A stretch of 42,507 bases of DNA from Clostridiaceae bacterium (GTDB lineage: Bacteria > Bacillota > Clostridia > DSM-8532): assembly GCA_012521705.1 (NCBI GenBank), contig JAAYLX010000009.1:1-42507 (forward strand), given 5' to 3'. The translations under genes and the position numbers were made by a program. Of this stretch, positions 18,287-26,485 are shown piece by piece (the stretch's first letter is position 1; the number at the start of each line of letters is the position of its first letter). The notes beneath the pieces are model-generated. The model saw nothing but the letters and a program-made list of their open reading frames with translations. It was not told where the DNA came from and did no database searches.

Positions 18287-20917
18287 ATGAAAAAGTACGT
18301 TTATCTTTTTAGTGAAGGTAACGCTTCGATGAGAGAGTTGCTTGGCGGCAAAGGTGCAAACTTGGCGGAAATGACAGGATTAGGGCTTCCTGTTCCCAGA
18401 GGTTTTACAGTTACAACTGAGGCATGTACTCGTTACTATCAGGACGGCAAGAAGATAGCGAAAGATATAGAAGAACAGATATATGAATATCTTGCCAAAA
18501 TGGAACAAATCGTTGAAAAGCAGTTTGGAAATCCGGAGAATCCTCTTCTGGTATCTGTGCGTTCGGGTGCAAGGGCATCCATGCCGGGTATGATGGACAC
18601 CATCCTCAATCTTGGACTTAATGATGAAGTTGTTGAAGGACTTGCTAAGCTCACTAACAACAAACGTTTTGCATACGACAGCTACAGAAGATTTATCATG
18701 ATGTTCAGCGATGTCGTAATGGGCATCGAGAAGAACAAATTTGAAGCTCTTCTGGACGAAATGAAGGAAGAAAAAGGCGTTAAACACGACACCGAACTTG
18801 ACGCTGAAGACCTTCAGAAGTTGGTAAGACAATTCCTTGAACTGTATAAGAAGGAAAAGGGCGAAGAATTCCCGCAGGATCCAAGAATACAGCTTATGGA
18901 AGCAGTAAAAGCCGTGTTCCGTTCCTGGGACAATCCCCGTGCTATTTACTATCGCCGCATGAATGATATCCCAAGTGACTGGGGTACTGCTGTTAACGTT
19001 CAGGAAATGGTTTATGGTAATATGGGTAACGACTCCGGTACTGGTGTTGCATTTACACGTAATCCTTCCACCGGTGAAAAGAAACTCTATGGTGAATTCC
19101 TGATGAATGCACAGGGTGAGGACGTTGTTGCCGGTATCCGTACTCCTGAATCAATTGATAAGCTAAAAGAAATAAATCCTGACGTTTATGATCAGTTTGT
19201 AAAAATAGCCGAGACTCTCGAAAAACACTACCGCGATATGCAGGATATGGAGTTTACCATTGAACGTGGAAAGCTCTTTATGCTGCAGACCAGAAATGGT
19301 AAGCGTACTGCACAGGCCGCGCTGAAAATTGCAGTTGACCTCGTAAATGAAGGAATGATCACTAAAGAAGAAGCGATTCTGAAAGTTGAGCCCAAGCAGC
19401 TTGATACTCTGCTTCACCCGACTTTTGACGCTAAGGCTTTGAAAGCTGCTACTCCTATAGCTAAAGGACTTCCCGCATCTCCGGGTGCTGCTACAGGTAA
19501 GATTTACTTTACCGCCGAGGATGCTAAAAATGCTTTCGAAAGCGGCGAAAAACAGGTTATTCTTGTCCGTGTTGAAACATCCCCTGAAGATATCGAGGGT
19601 ATGCACGTTTCACAGGGTATCCTGACTGCCCGTGGAGGTATGACATCCCATGCAGCCGTTGTTGCACGCGGTATGGGAACATGCTGTGTTGCAGGATGCG
19701 GTGATATAAAGATTGATGAAGAAAAGAAGACATTCACTGACAAAGCAGGTAATGTTTATAAAGAAGGAGACTGGATCTCCCTTGACGGTTCCACAGGTAA
19801 TGTTTATGCAGGACAATTGCCGACAGTTGCTCCTGAGCTTACCGGTTACTTCGGAACTTTAATGGCATGGGCGGACGAAATCCGCGTTCTGAAAGTAAGA
19901 ACAAATGCTGATACTCCGGCAGATGCCGCTCAGGCATTCAGATTTGGCGCCGAAGGTATTGGACTTTGCCGTACTGAGCATATGTTCTTCGAAGCAGACA
20001 GAATTAAATCCATGAGAGAAATGATAGTTTCAAGGACTGAAGATCAGAGAAGAAAAGCTCTGGCTAAGCTTCTGCCTATGCAGAGAGCTGACTTTGAGGG
20101 TCTCTTCCGCGAAATGAAGGGTTATCCCGTTACAATCCGTTTCCTTGATCCTCCGCTCCATGAATTCCTGCCTCAGGAAGATGAAGATATTAAGGCACTT
20201 GCTGCTGAAATGGGCATGACCTTTGAGGACCTCAAGGCAGTAGTTGAAAGCCTCCATGAGTTCAACCCAATGATGGGTCACCGTGGATGCCGCCTTGCAG
20301 TTTCATATCCTGAAATAGCTGAAATGCAGACCAGAGCTGTTATTGAAGCTGCTATAAACGTTAATAAGGAAGGCATGAATATAACTCCTGAGATAATGAT
20401 TCCACTGGTTGGCGATGTAAAAGAACTGCAATTTGTAAAAGAAGTTGTGGTTAAGACAGCTGATGAAATTATCAAGGAAGCAGGTGTGGACCTCAAATAT
20501 TCAGTAGGTACCATGATTGAGATTCCGAGAGCTGCCGTTACCGCTGATGAAATCGCCAAGGAAGCTGAATTCTTCTCCTTTGGTACCAACGACCTTACCC
20601 AGATGACATTCGGCTTCTCACGTGACGATGCCGGCAAATTCCTTGAAGACTACTATGCAAAGAAGATCTATGAATCAGATCCGTTTGCAAAACTTGACCA
20701 GACTGGTGTCGGTAAACTGGTAGAAATGGCTGCAAAATTAGGCAGACAGACACGTCCCGACATTAAGCTCGGAATTTGCGGCGAACATGGCGGAGATCCT
20801 TCATCTGTAGAATTCTGCCACAATGTAGGACTCAACTATGTATCATGCTCACCGTTCCGTGTGCCTATAGCAAGACTTGCAGCAGCTCAGGCTCAGGTCA
20901 AGAACCCGAGAAAATAA
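18287..20917 (+). CDS. ppdK: Pyruvate, phosphate dikinase
   Basis: PPDK interconverts PEP + AMP + PPi with pyruvate + ATP + Pi; in some thermophilic clostridia it can serve in glycolysis. The protein has 876 residues: an N-terminal ATP-grasp region (LGGKGANLAEM, SVRSGARASMPGMMDT), a central swivelling domain with catalytic His in GGMTSHAAVVARG, and a C-terminal PEP barrel with LGICGEHGGDPSSV. Starting at ATG 18287 puts that His at position 455, the number used for C. symbiosum PPDK. A TTG directly upstream is better spaced from AGGAGG, so the start may be one codon earlier. A terminator follows. Confidence 0.97.
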   Translation: MKKYVYLFSEGNASMRELLGGKGANLAEMTGLGLPVPRGFTVTTEACTRYYQDGKKIAKDIEEQIYEYLAKMEQIVEKQFGNPENPLLVSVRSGARASMPGMMDTILNLGLNDEVVEGLAKLTNNKRFAYDSYRRFIMMFSDVVMGIEKNKFEALLDEMKEEKGVKHDTELDAEDLQKLVRQFLELYKKEKGEEFPQDPRIQLMEAVKAVFRSWDNPRAIYYRRMNDIPSDWGTAVNVQEMVYGNMGNDSGTGVAFTRNPSTGEKKLYGEFLMNAQGEDVVAGIRTPESIDKLKEINPDVYDQFVKIAETLEKHYRDMQDMEFTIERGKLFMLQTRNGKRTAQAALKIAVDLVNEGMITKEEAILKVEPKQLDTLLHPTFDAKALKAATPIAKGLPASPGAATGKIYFTAEDAKNAFESGEKQVILVRVETSPEDIEGMHVSQGILTARGGMTSHAAVVARGMGTCCVAGCGDIKIDEEKKTFTDKAGNVYKEGDWISLDGSTGNVYAGQLPTVAPELTGYFGTLMAWADEIRVLKVRTNADTPADAAQAFRFGAEGIGLCRTEHMFFEADRIKSMREMIVSRTEDQRRKALAKLLPMQRADFEGLFREMKGYPVTIRFLDPPLHEFLPQEDEDIKALAAEMGMTFEDLKAVVESLHEFNPMMGHRGCRLAVSYPEIAEMQTRAVIEAAINVNKEGMNITPEIMIPLVGDVKELQFVKEVVVKTADEIIKEAGVDLKYSVGTMIEIPRAAVTADEIAKEAEFFSFGTNDLTQMTFGFSRDDAGKFLEDYYAKKIYESDPFAKLDQTGVGKLVEMAAKLGRQTRPDIKLGICGEHGGDPSSVEFCHNVGLNYVSCSPFRVPIARLAAAQAQVKNPRK

Positions 20918-20945
20918 TAATTACTCAGATGACCACAAAATAGAT

Positions 20946-20976
20946 AAGGGTACTGTCTAAATGACAGTACCCTTTC
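20946..20976. terminator. Bidirectional terminator between ppdK and the PLP enzyme
   Basis: AAGGGTACTGTC (20946-20957) and GACAGTACCCTT (20963-20974) form a perfect 12-bp stem with a TAAAT loop. It lies between two convergent genes, eight bases from the minus-strand stop codon. Confidence 0.9.
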
Positions 20977-20982
20977 TGTCAA

Positions 20983-22119
20983 TCATCCGTTAAGAGCTTT
21001 ATTGAGATCTTCAATAAGATCATCTGCAGCTTCAAGACCAACTGAAAGTCTCAGAAGACGATTACCGATACCTCTTGCTTCTCTATCTTTCTCAGGAATG
21101 TCTGCATGGGTTTGGAGAATCGGATAGGTAATCAGGCTTTCCACTCCGCCAAGACTTTCGGCATATTGTATCAGTGACACTCTTTCAAGCATTTGATGTG
21201 CTGTTTCCTCACTGTCGGTCTCAAAAGAAAGCATGGCACCGAATCCCGAAGTCTGCTTTTTGGTAATCTCATATCCCGGATTGTCGGGAAGGCCGGGATA
21301 ATGGACTGCCTTAATCCTTTTCTGATTCAAAAGCCATTTTGCAATCTTGATTGCTGTTTCCTGCTGCCTTTCCAAACGTACCGGCAAAGTCTTGATTCCC
21401 CGAATGAGAAGCCAGCTGTCAAAAGGCGACAGGCATGCTCCTGTTGTTTTATACAGAAACCGCAGGCGTTCTGAAAGGCCTGCATCAGCCACAACTAAAA
21501 AGCCTGCAAGGGTATCGTTGTGTCCGCCAAGATATTTTGTGCCACTGTGAATTACCACATCGGCGCCCAGGAGAAGAGGTTTTTGAAAATATGGGGTGAG
21601 GAAGGTGTTGTCCACAATAAGAAGGAGATTATTCTCTTTACATATTCCGGCGACAGCTGAAATATCGGTAACGAGCATAAGCGGATTGGTAGGGGTCTCT
21701 ATGAAAACTGCTTTAGTTTCAGCTCGTATACTCTTCAATATGTTCCGGACATCAGTGGTATCATCAAAATCAACTGTAAGTCCATTCTTTTTTGAAACAT
21801 GACTGAAAAGGCGGTGTGATCCTCCATACAGGTCATGGGTGGCAATTATATGATCCCCCGGTGAAAAGAGCTCCATCAATGTAGCCAATGCAGCCATCCC
21901 GGAAGAGAAGGCGATGGCATCAAGACCATTTTCCAGTTTTGCCACGGTATGTTCAAGGTATTCCCTGGTAGGATTTTGAAGTCTGGAGTAATCAAAGCCT
22001 GTACTTAATCCCACACCAGGATGAGAAAAAGTTGCCGACTGGTAAATGGGGATGCTCACAGCGCCGGTCGTATCATATTTATTACCACAACCATGGATAC
22101 ACAGTGTTGAAAAATCCAT
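20983..22119 (-). CDS. Cys/Met metabolism PLP-dependent enzyme
   Basis: This fold-type I PLP enzyme is of the cystathionine gamma-synthase/lyase group. The PLP Lys is K195 in HSGTKYLGGHND (most relatives read SATKY) with the cofactor Asp in VDNTF (about residue 170). Substrate-site blocks SSGMAA, HDLYGG, ETPTNP and SLGGVESL are present. I start it at ATG 22119 (MDFSTLCIHG), five bases after AAAGGTGA, rather than at an in-frame GTG three codons upstream. Length is 378 residues. Whether it is a synthase (MetB), lyase (MetC/MccB) or a methionine gamma-lyase cannot be told reliably from sequence alone. It is monocistronic. Confidence 0.88.
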   Translation of the reverse strand: MDFSTLCIHGCGNKYDTTGAVSIPIYQSATFSHPGVGLSTGFDYSRLQNPTREYLEHTVAKLENGLDAIAFSSGMAALATLMELFSPGDHIIATHDLYGGSHRLFSHVSKKNGLTVDFDDTTDVRNILKSIRAETKAVFIETPTNPLMLVTDISAVAGICKENNLLLIVDNTFLTPYFQKPLLLGADVVIHSGTKYLGGHNDTLAGFLVVADAGLSERLRFLYKTTGACLSPFDSWLLIRGIKTLPVRLERQQETAIKIAKWLLNQKRIKAVHYPGLPDNPGYEITKKQTSGFGAMLSFETDSEETAHQMLERVSLIQYAESLGGVESLITYPILQTHADIPEKDREARGIGNRLLRLSVGLEAADDLIEDLNKALNG

Positions 22120-22431
22120 AATCCTCACCTTTCACATGCATTATCTATTTATTGCTAAATTTCTGGATCTTCATTTCCTGATTCACTTGCAGGAGCTGTA
22201 AGTGATATTTTTTTACTATTAATATATATAATTCATATCAAAATAGTATGATTTATTTAATAATAAATTCAATAATTGATTCTGTCAATACAGAAGTTAG
22301 CACCTTACCGAAAAAACCATATTGTAAAAATATATAAAATTATGTTATATTATAGGAAATTATCTTAAATATTATCAGCTTCGTTTCTATATAGTTTTTG
22401 CTGAAGAGAGTATCAGGAAAGGATATAGAAT
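22120..22431. other. AT-rich divergent intergenic region
   Basis: This 312-base spacer separates two divergently transcribed genes, so it should hold both promoters. I see no SAM riboswitch, T-box or other structured leader ahead of the PLP enzyme. The only element I can name is the radC promoter candidate at 22322-22351. Confidence 0.5.
22322..22351 (+). promoter_or_regulatory. Candidate promoter for radC
   Basis: TTGTAA (22322-22327), 18 bases, TATATT (22346-22351), about 80 bases before the start codon. The whole stretch is AT-rich, so chance matches are likely. Confidence 0.35.
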
Positions 22432-23127
22432 ATGTCAGACAAGGGCATTCACAAAGGGCATCGGGAAAGAGTGAGGCAGAGATACCTGGAGGAAGGCCTG
22501 GACGGATTTAAAGAACACGAGATTGTAGAATTGCTGTTATTTTACTGTATCCCTATGAAGGATACAAACGCCCTGGCACATAAGCTGCTCAATGAATTTG
22601 GCAGCCTTCATGCTCTTTTGGAGGCCGATCCAAGGGATATACAAAGAAAGTGCAATGTTTCCATCAATACTGCAGTATTGCTTTCGCTTATAGCTCCCCT
22701 TTCCCGCAGGTATTTAAAAGACAGGTGGGGTAACCGCCCGCGTCTCAACAATTCTTACAAGGCGGGGAATTATGCCCTCTCCCTTTTTTCGGGAAGGGTG
22801 TATGAATGTTTTTATGTCATTTCTCTTGATTCCCAGAACAATGTCAATCATTCCACCCTTGTGCATGAAGGCACCATCAATGAAGCTCCGGTCTATCCCA
22901 GAATTATCGTTGAAACAGCCCTGAGGCATAAAGCTAACAGCATTATTCTTGCCCATAATCACCCGGGAGGAAGTCTTAATGCGTCCAAAGCCGATATCGA
23001 GGTGACCCGTAAAATCTGTCAGGCAATGAAAACAATAGGTATTGACGTTGCTGACCACATAATTGTAGCGGGTAACCAATACATGAGTTTTGTTGAACAG
23101 GGCATAATGGACTCCCTGAAACTTTGA
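22432..23127 (+). CDS. radC: RadC-family JAB-domain protein (UPF0758)
   Basis: The 231-residue protein has an N-terminal helix-hairpin-helix-like part (KGHRERVRQRYLEEGLDGFKEHEIVELLL is its opening block) and a C-terminal JAB/MPN metalloprotease-like domain. The zinc signature is AHNHPGGSLNASKADIEVT (His, His, Ser and Asp), with an upstream glutamate in VHEGTINEA. Despite its name, RadC has no confirmed repair function. A GAAAGGATA site precedes the ATG. It stands alone, with long spacers on both sides. Confidence 0.93.
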   Translation: MSDKGIHKGHRERVRQRYLEEGLDGFKEHEIVELLLFYCIPMKDTNALAHKLLNEFGSLHALLEADPRDIQRKCNVSINTAVLLSLIAPLSRRYLKDRWGNRPRLNNSYKAGNYALSLFSGRVYECFYVISLDSQNNVNHSTLVHEGTINEAPVYPRIIVETALRHKANSIILAHNHPGGSLNASKADIEVTRKICQAMKTIGIDVADHIIVAGNQYMSFVEQGIMDSLKL

Positions 23128-23182
23128 TCTTATTCTTTGCCCATGATTTAAAGTTTGATCTTATGCTGTGACCCATGACTTA
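23123..23182 (+). repeat. Two imperfect ~29-bp tandem copies after radC
   Basis: The segments 23123-23150 and 23154-23182 both read TTTGATCTTAT, then a variable T/G-rich middle, then CCCATGA and TTA. The first copy starts in the last codons of radC. This looks like a small tandem duplication at the 3' end of the gene. Confidence 0.55.
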
Positions 23183-23475
23183 TTTATTAGGACCATATTC
23201 CCATTGGGCAAATTGCACAAAAATAATTTCTTATCAGATTATGTCGCAAAAAAGTTGGATTTTGCCGAAAAGTATCGAATCCTATAATCAGCTTGTGTAA
23301 ATGCTTATAACCATTATTATGCCTTGCTTTGATAGGTTAATTCAAAAATTTAAAAAACCAAATATATCGTTCTAATGTCATTACAGGAATGGTTCAAACA
23401 ATAAAAATTATATGTTTAAAACCCTTAGTATAAGATGATTCCGTCATTTTGCACAAAAAATGTAATGTCCAAAAA

Positions 23476-23504
23476 TTGACACAAGATGTAGTGTATGATA
23501 GATT
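23476..23504 (+). promoter_or_regulatory. Promoter of nrdD-nrdG
   Basis: TTGACA (23476-23481), 17 bases, TAGATT (23499-23504), giving a start about 40 bases before the nrdD ATG. It overlaps the first NrdR-like box. Confidence 0.6.
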
Positions 23505-23525
23505 TTTTACATCGAGATATTGTTT
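23479..23525 (+). promoter_or_regulatory. Tandem NrdR-box-like operator
   Basis: Box 1, ACACAAGATGTAGTGT (23479-23494), matches 12 of 16 positions of the E. coli-type box ACACTATATATTGTGT. Box 2, CATCGAGATATTGTTT (23510-23525), matches about 10 of 16. Their starts are 31 bp apart, the three-helical-turn spacing typical of NrdR sites, and they flank the -10 element. NrdR represses ribonucleotide reductase genes when bound to ATP/dATP. Box 2 is weak alone; the spacing and location support it. No nrdR gene is in the window. Confidence 0.5.
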
Positions 23526-23556
23526 GCTTTTAACAACTAAAGCAGGAGGCAATCTG

Positions 23557-25647
23557 ATGATTGAGAAGATACGAAAGAGGGACGGAACTGTTCAGGAATT
23601 TGCGCCAGAGAAAATTACAGCTGCCATTTATAAGGCTGCAATGGCCTGCGGAGGAAATGATTACAATTTAGCGCAGGAGCTTTCAGATAAGGTTGTAGCC
23701 TTGGCAAATCAAAGATACCAAAGACGAATTCCCGAGGTGGAACAGATTCAGGACCTCGTCGAATATGTACTCATCGAAAACGGACATGCCCAAACTGCAA
23801 AAGCTTACATCCTTTATCGTGAACAAAGGAAAAGAACCCGTGAGATGAACGCGCTGATTGATGCCACCATCAATATGTTCAGCGACTATTTGGGTGACAA
23901 AGACTGGAAAATACAAGAGAATGCCAATTCACAAAAGAGCGTCAATGGTCTTAACAATTACGTCAGAGAAATTTTCACGAAACACTATTGGTTATATGAA
24001 ATATATCCCGAAGAGGTAAGAAAAGCCCATCTTTCAGGAGATTGCCACATACATGATATGGGTTTCTTTGGTGCCTATTGCGCAGGATGGGATCTAAGAC
24101 TTCTGCTCCTTAATGGTTTTGGCGGAGTTCCCGGAAAAGTGGAAAGCAAGCCCGCCAGACATTTAAGGAGTTTTTTAGGGCAAATTGTTAACTCTACCTT
24201 TACAACGCAAGGGGAGACTGCCGGTGCCCAGGCATGGTCAAGTTTTGATACCTATTGCGCACCATTTATAAGATACGATGGGCTTACTTATGAGCAGGTT
24301 AAACAGTGTATCCAGGAATTCATTTTCAATATTAACGTACCTACAAGGGTCGGCTTCCAATGCCCCTTTTCCAATTTGACTTTTGACATCAAAGTCCCCA
24401 GGACATTAAAGGATGAGCCGGTCATTGTGGGAGGTCAATATACCAATGATAAATACGGCGATTTTCAGGCCGAAATGGATATGTTCAACAAAGCCTTTTG
24501 TGAGGTAATGCTGGAAGGGGATGCGAAAGGAAGAGTATTTACCTTCCCGATTCCCACAATAAACATTACAAAGGATTTTGATTGGGACAGCCCGGCCGTT
24601 GAAGGATTTATGAAAATCACCTGCAAATACGGAATTCCTTATTTCGCCAACTACGTGAATTCCGATCTTTCTCCGGAAGATGCAGTATCCATGTGCTGCA
24701 GACTGAGACTGGATACCAGTGAGCTCAGAAAGAGGGGAGGGGGATTGTTCGGAAGCAATCCCCTGACCGGATCCATAGGAGTCTTCACAATTAATCTGCC
24801 AAGAATCGGGTATTTGAGTGAAACAAAAGAAGAATTCAAGGAGAGATTATATAAGATAGCAGAGATAGGAAAAACCTCCCTCGAGATAAAACGAAAGATT
24901 ATTGAACAGCAATCGGAAAAGGGGCTTTATCCTTATACCACCCACTATTTAAGAGATGTCAAGTTAAGGACTGGTTCCTACTGGTATAATCATTTTTCCA
25001 CCATTGGAATTGTGGGAATGAACGAAGCTCTGCTCAACTTTATGGGCAAGGATATAACAAGTCCGGAAGGGCAGAAATTCGCTGTTGAAATTATGCATTA
25101 TCTAAGAGACATAATGGTGGAATTCCAGAAGGAAACCGGCAATTTCTATAATCTGGAGGCAACACCTGCGGAAGGGACCTCCTATCGTCTCGCAAAAATT
25201 GATAAGGAGATGTATCCTGATATTATTACAGCGGGAGACGATATTCCGTATTACACAAATTCGTCCCAGCTTCCTGTGGGCTTTACCAACGATATATTTG
25301 AATGTATGGAGCTTCAGGATGAACTTCAGTCCCTCTATACCGGCGGTACGGTCCAGCACCTCTATCTGGGCGAAAGCATAAACGATATCGAAGTTTGCAA
25401 GAATCTGATAAAACGCATATTCGATAATTATAAAATGCCCTATATCTCAATAACTCCTACATTCTCTATATGTGATACCCACGGTTATATTAGAGGGGAA
25501 CACTTCACATGCCCTGAGTGCGGTTCCAGGACCGAAGTTTGGTCAAGAGTGGTAGGTTATTTAAGGCCTGTTGAGAATTTTAACGCGGGTAAAAAAGAAG
25601 AATACAGAAATCGCAAGGTTTTCGTTATTAATGAAAAGGCGGTATGA
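23557..25647 (+). CDS. nrdD: Anaerobic ribonucleoside-triphosphate reductase
   Basis: NrdD is the oxygen-sensitive class III reductase that makes dNTPs from NTPs. I start it at ATG 23557 (MIEKIRKRDGTVQEF) because AGGAGGC lies seven bases upstream and the ATP-cone domain begins there; the frame is open further upstream but unlike the family. An ATP cone covers about residues 1-95. The catalytic barrel includes GDCHIHDMGFFGAYCAGWDL. The C-terminal zinc site is CDTHG and CPECG. The glycyl-radical glycine is in RVVGYLRP, about residue 667 of 696. It pairs with the activase NrdG 60 bases downstream. Confidence 0.96.
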   Translation: MIEKIRKRDGTVQEFAPEKITAAIYKAAMACGGNDYNLAQELSDKVVALANQRYQRRIPEVEQIQDLVEYVLIENGHAQTAKAYILYREQRKRTREMNALIDATINMFSDYLGDKDWKIQENANSQKSVNGLNNYVREIFTKHYWLYEIYPEEVRKAHLSGDCHIHDMGFFGAYCAGWDLRLLLLNGFGGVPGKVESKPARHLRSFLGQIVNSTFTTQGETAGAQAWSSFDTYCAPFIRYDGLTYEQVKQCIQEFIFNINVPTRVGFQCPFSNLTFDIKVPRTLKDEPVIVGGQYTNDKYGDFQAEMDMFNKAFCEVMLEGDAKGRVFTFPIPTINITKDFDWDSPAVEGFMKITCKYGIPYFANYVNSDLSPEDAVSMCCRLRLDTSELRKRGGGLFGSNPLTGSIGVFTINLPRIGYLSETKEEFKERLYKIAEIGKTSLEIKRKIIEQQSEKGLYPYTTHYLRDVKLRTGSYWYNHFSTIGIVGMNEALLNFMGKDITSPEGQKFAVEIMHYLRDIMVEFQKETGNFYNLEATPAEGTSYRLAKIDKEMYPDIITAGDDIPYYTNSSQLPVGFTNDIFECMELQDELQSLYTGGTVQHLYLGESINDIEVCKNLIKRIFDNYKMPYISITPTFSICDTHGYIRGEHFTCPECGSRTEVWSRVVGYLRPVENFNAGKKEEYRNRKVFVINEKAV

Positions 25648-25707
25648 CAACTGCTTTTGGCAACCTCTTAGGATTTTTAAATTAATATCAATGTTGACAG
25701 GTGATTT

Positions 25708-26409
25708 ATGAGAATTGCGGGACTTCAGCGATCCTCGTTGATTGATTATCCTGAAAAGATTTCTGCAGTGGTGTTTACACAGGGCTGCAATATGAATTGC
25801 AGTTACTGTCATAATAGTCGTCTCATTAGGGATTATGATAATTGCAATTTTTATGATGAATCGGAGGTTCTGGAGTTTCTTAATAAGCGCAGAGGTTTGC
25901 TGGATGGTGTTGTTATTACAGGAGGAGAGCCCACTTTGCAAAAAGATCTGGTCGATTTTATTATTCAGGTCAGGGAAATGGGCTTTCTTGTAAAACTTGA
26001 TACAAACGGAACAAACCCTTCGGTATTGAAAAAACTGATAGATGATAACCTGGTGGATTATGTTGCCATGGATATAAAAGCGCCCATGGCAAAGTACAGG
26101 CAGATATGCTGTTCTGAAGTGGACACCGGGAAAATTGAGGAGAGTATCGACATATTACTGGATGGAAAGGTTGAATACGAATTCCGCACGACTTACGCCC
26201 CTGAGTTGGAAGAAGTGGATCTCATAGATATTTCAAGATTTATAAAAGGCGCAGGTAGATACGTCATTCAGCAGTACAGGGAAGTCAATCCCGAAGACGG
26301 TACATATACCGGTTCGGTGAATAAAAGGAATATATTGAGTGAGATAACCTCAGAAATCCAGAAATATGTTGAATTATTGAAATTCAGGGGTAATTTTGGT
26401 ATAATATAA
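25708..26409 (+). CDS. nrdG: Anaerobic RNR activating protein (radical SAM)
   Basis: NrdG installs the glycyl radical on NrdD using SAM and a 4Fe-4S cluster. The 233 residues include the cluster motif CNMNCSYC (C27, C31, C34), the SAM-binding GGEPTLQ, and VKLDTNGTNP. The length is above that of the short E. coli-type NrdG and fits the longer pflA-like clostridial form. An AGGTGATTT site precedes the ATG. It ends at a clear terminator. Confidence 0.93.
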   Translation: MRIAGLQRSSLIDYPEKISAVVFTQGCNMNCSYCHNSRLIRDYDNCNFYDESEVLEFLNKRRGLLDGVVITGGEPTLQKDLVDFIIQVREMGFLVKLDTNGTNPSVLKKLIDDNLVDYVAMDIKAPMAKYRQICCSEVDTGKIEESIDILLDGKVEYEFRTTYAPELEEVDLIDISRFIKGAGRYVIQQYREVNPEDGTYTGSVNKRNILSEITSEIQKYVELLKFRGNFGII

Positions 26410-26430
26410 AAAGATATAAAATACACTATC

Positions 26431-26454
26431 CGACGGGTCAACCCGTCGTTTTTT
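26431..26454 (+). terminator. Intrinsic terminator after nrdG
   Basis: CGACGGG (26431-26437) and CCCGTCG (26442-26448) form a 7-bp GC-rich stem with a TCAA loop, followed by six T. Confidence 0.9.
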
Positions 26455-26485
26455 GTGAATCAATTTATCTAAGGCGGGTTTTGAT

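Larger units (their letters stand above)
23128..23556 (+). other. radC-nrdD spacer
   Basis: This is a 429-base spacer. It holds the tandem repeat near its left end and, at the right end, the promoter and NrdR-like boxes of nrdD described separately. Between about 23190 and 23470 I see only AT-rich sequence with no convincing gene. A frame open from 23449 joins nrdD, but its first 36 codons are not family-like. Confidence 0.6.

Noticed and set aside
22120-22431. A SAM riboswitch or T-box before the Cys/Met enzyme
   Set aside because: The conserved kink-turn and AGAGA/GATGA-type SAM elements and the T-box sequence are not visible.
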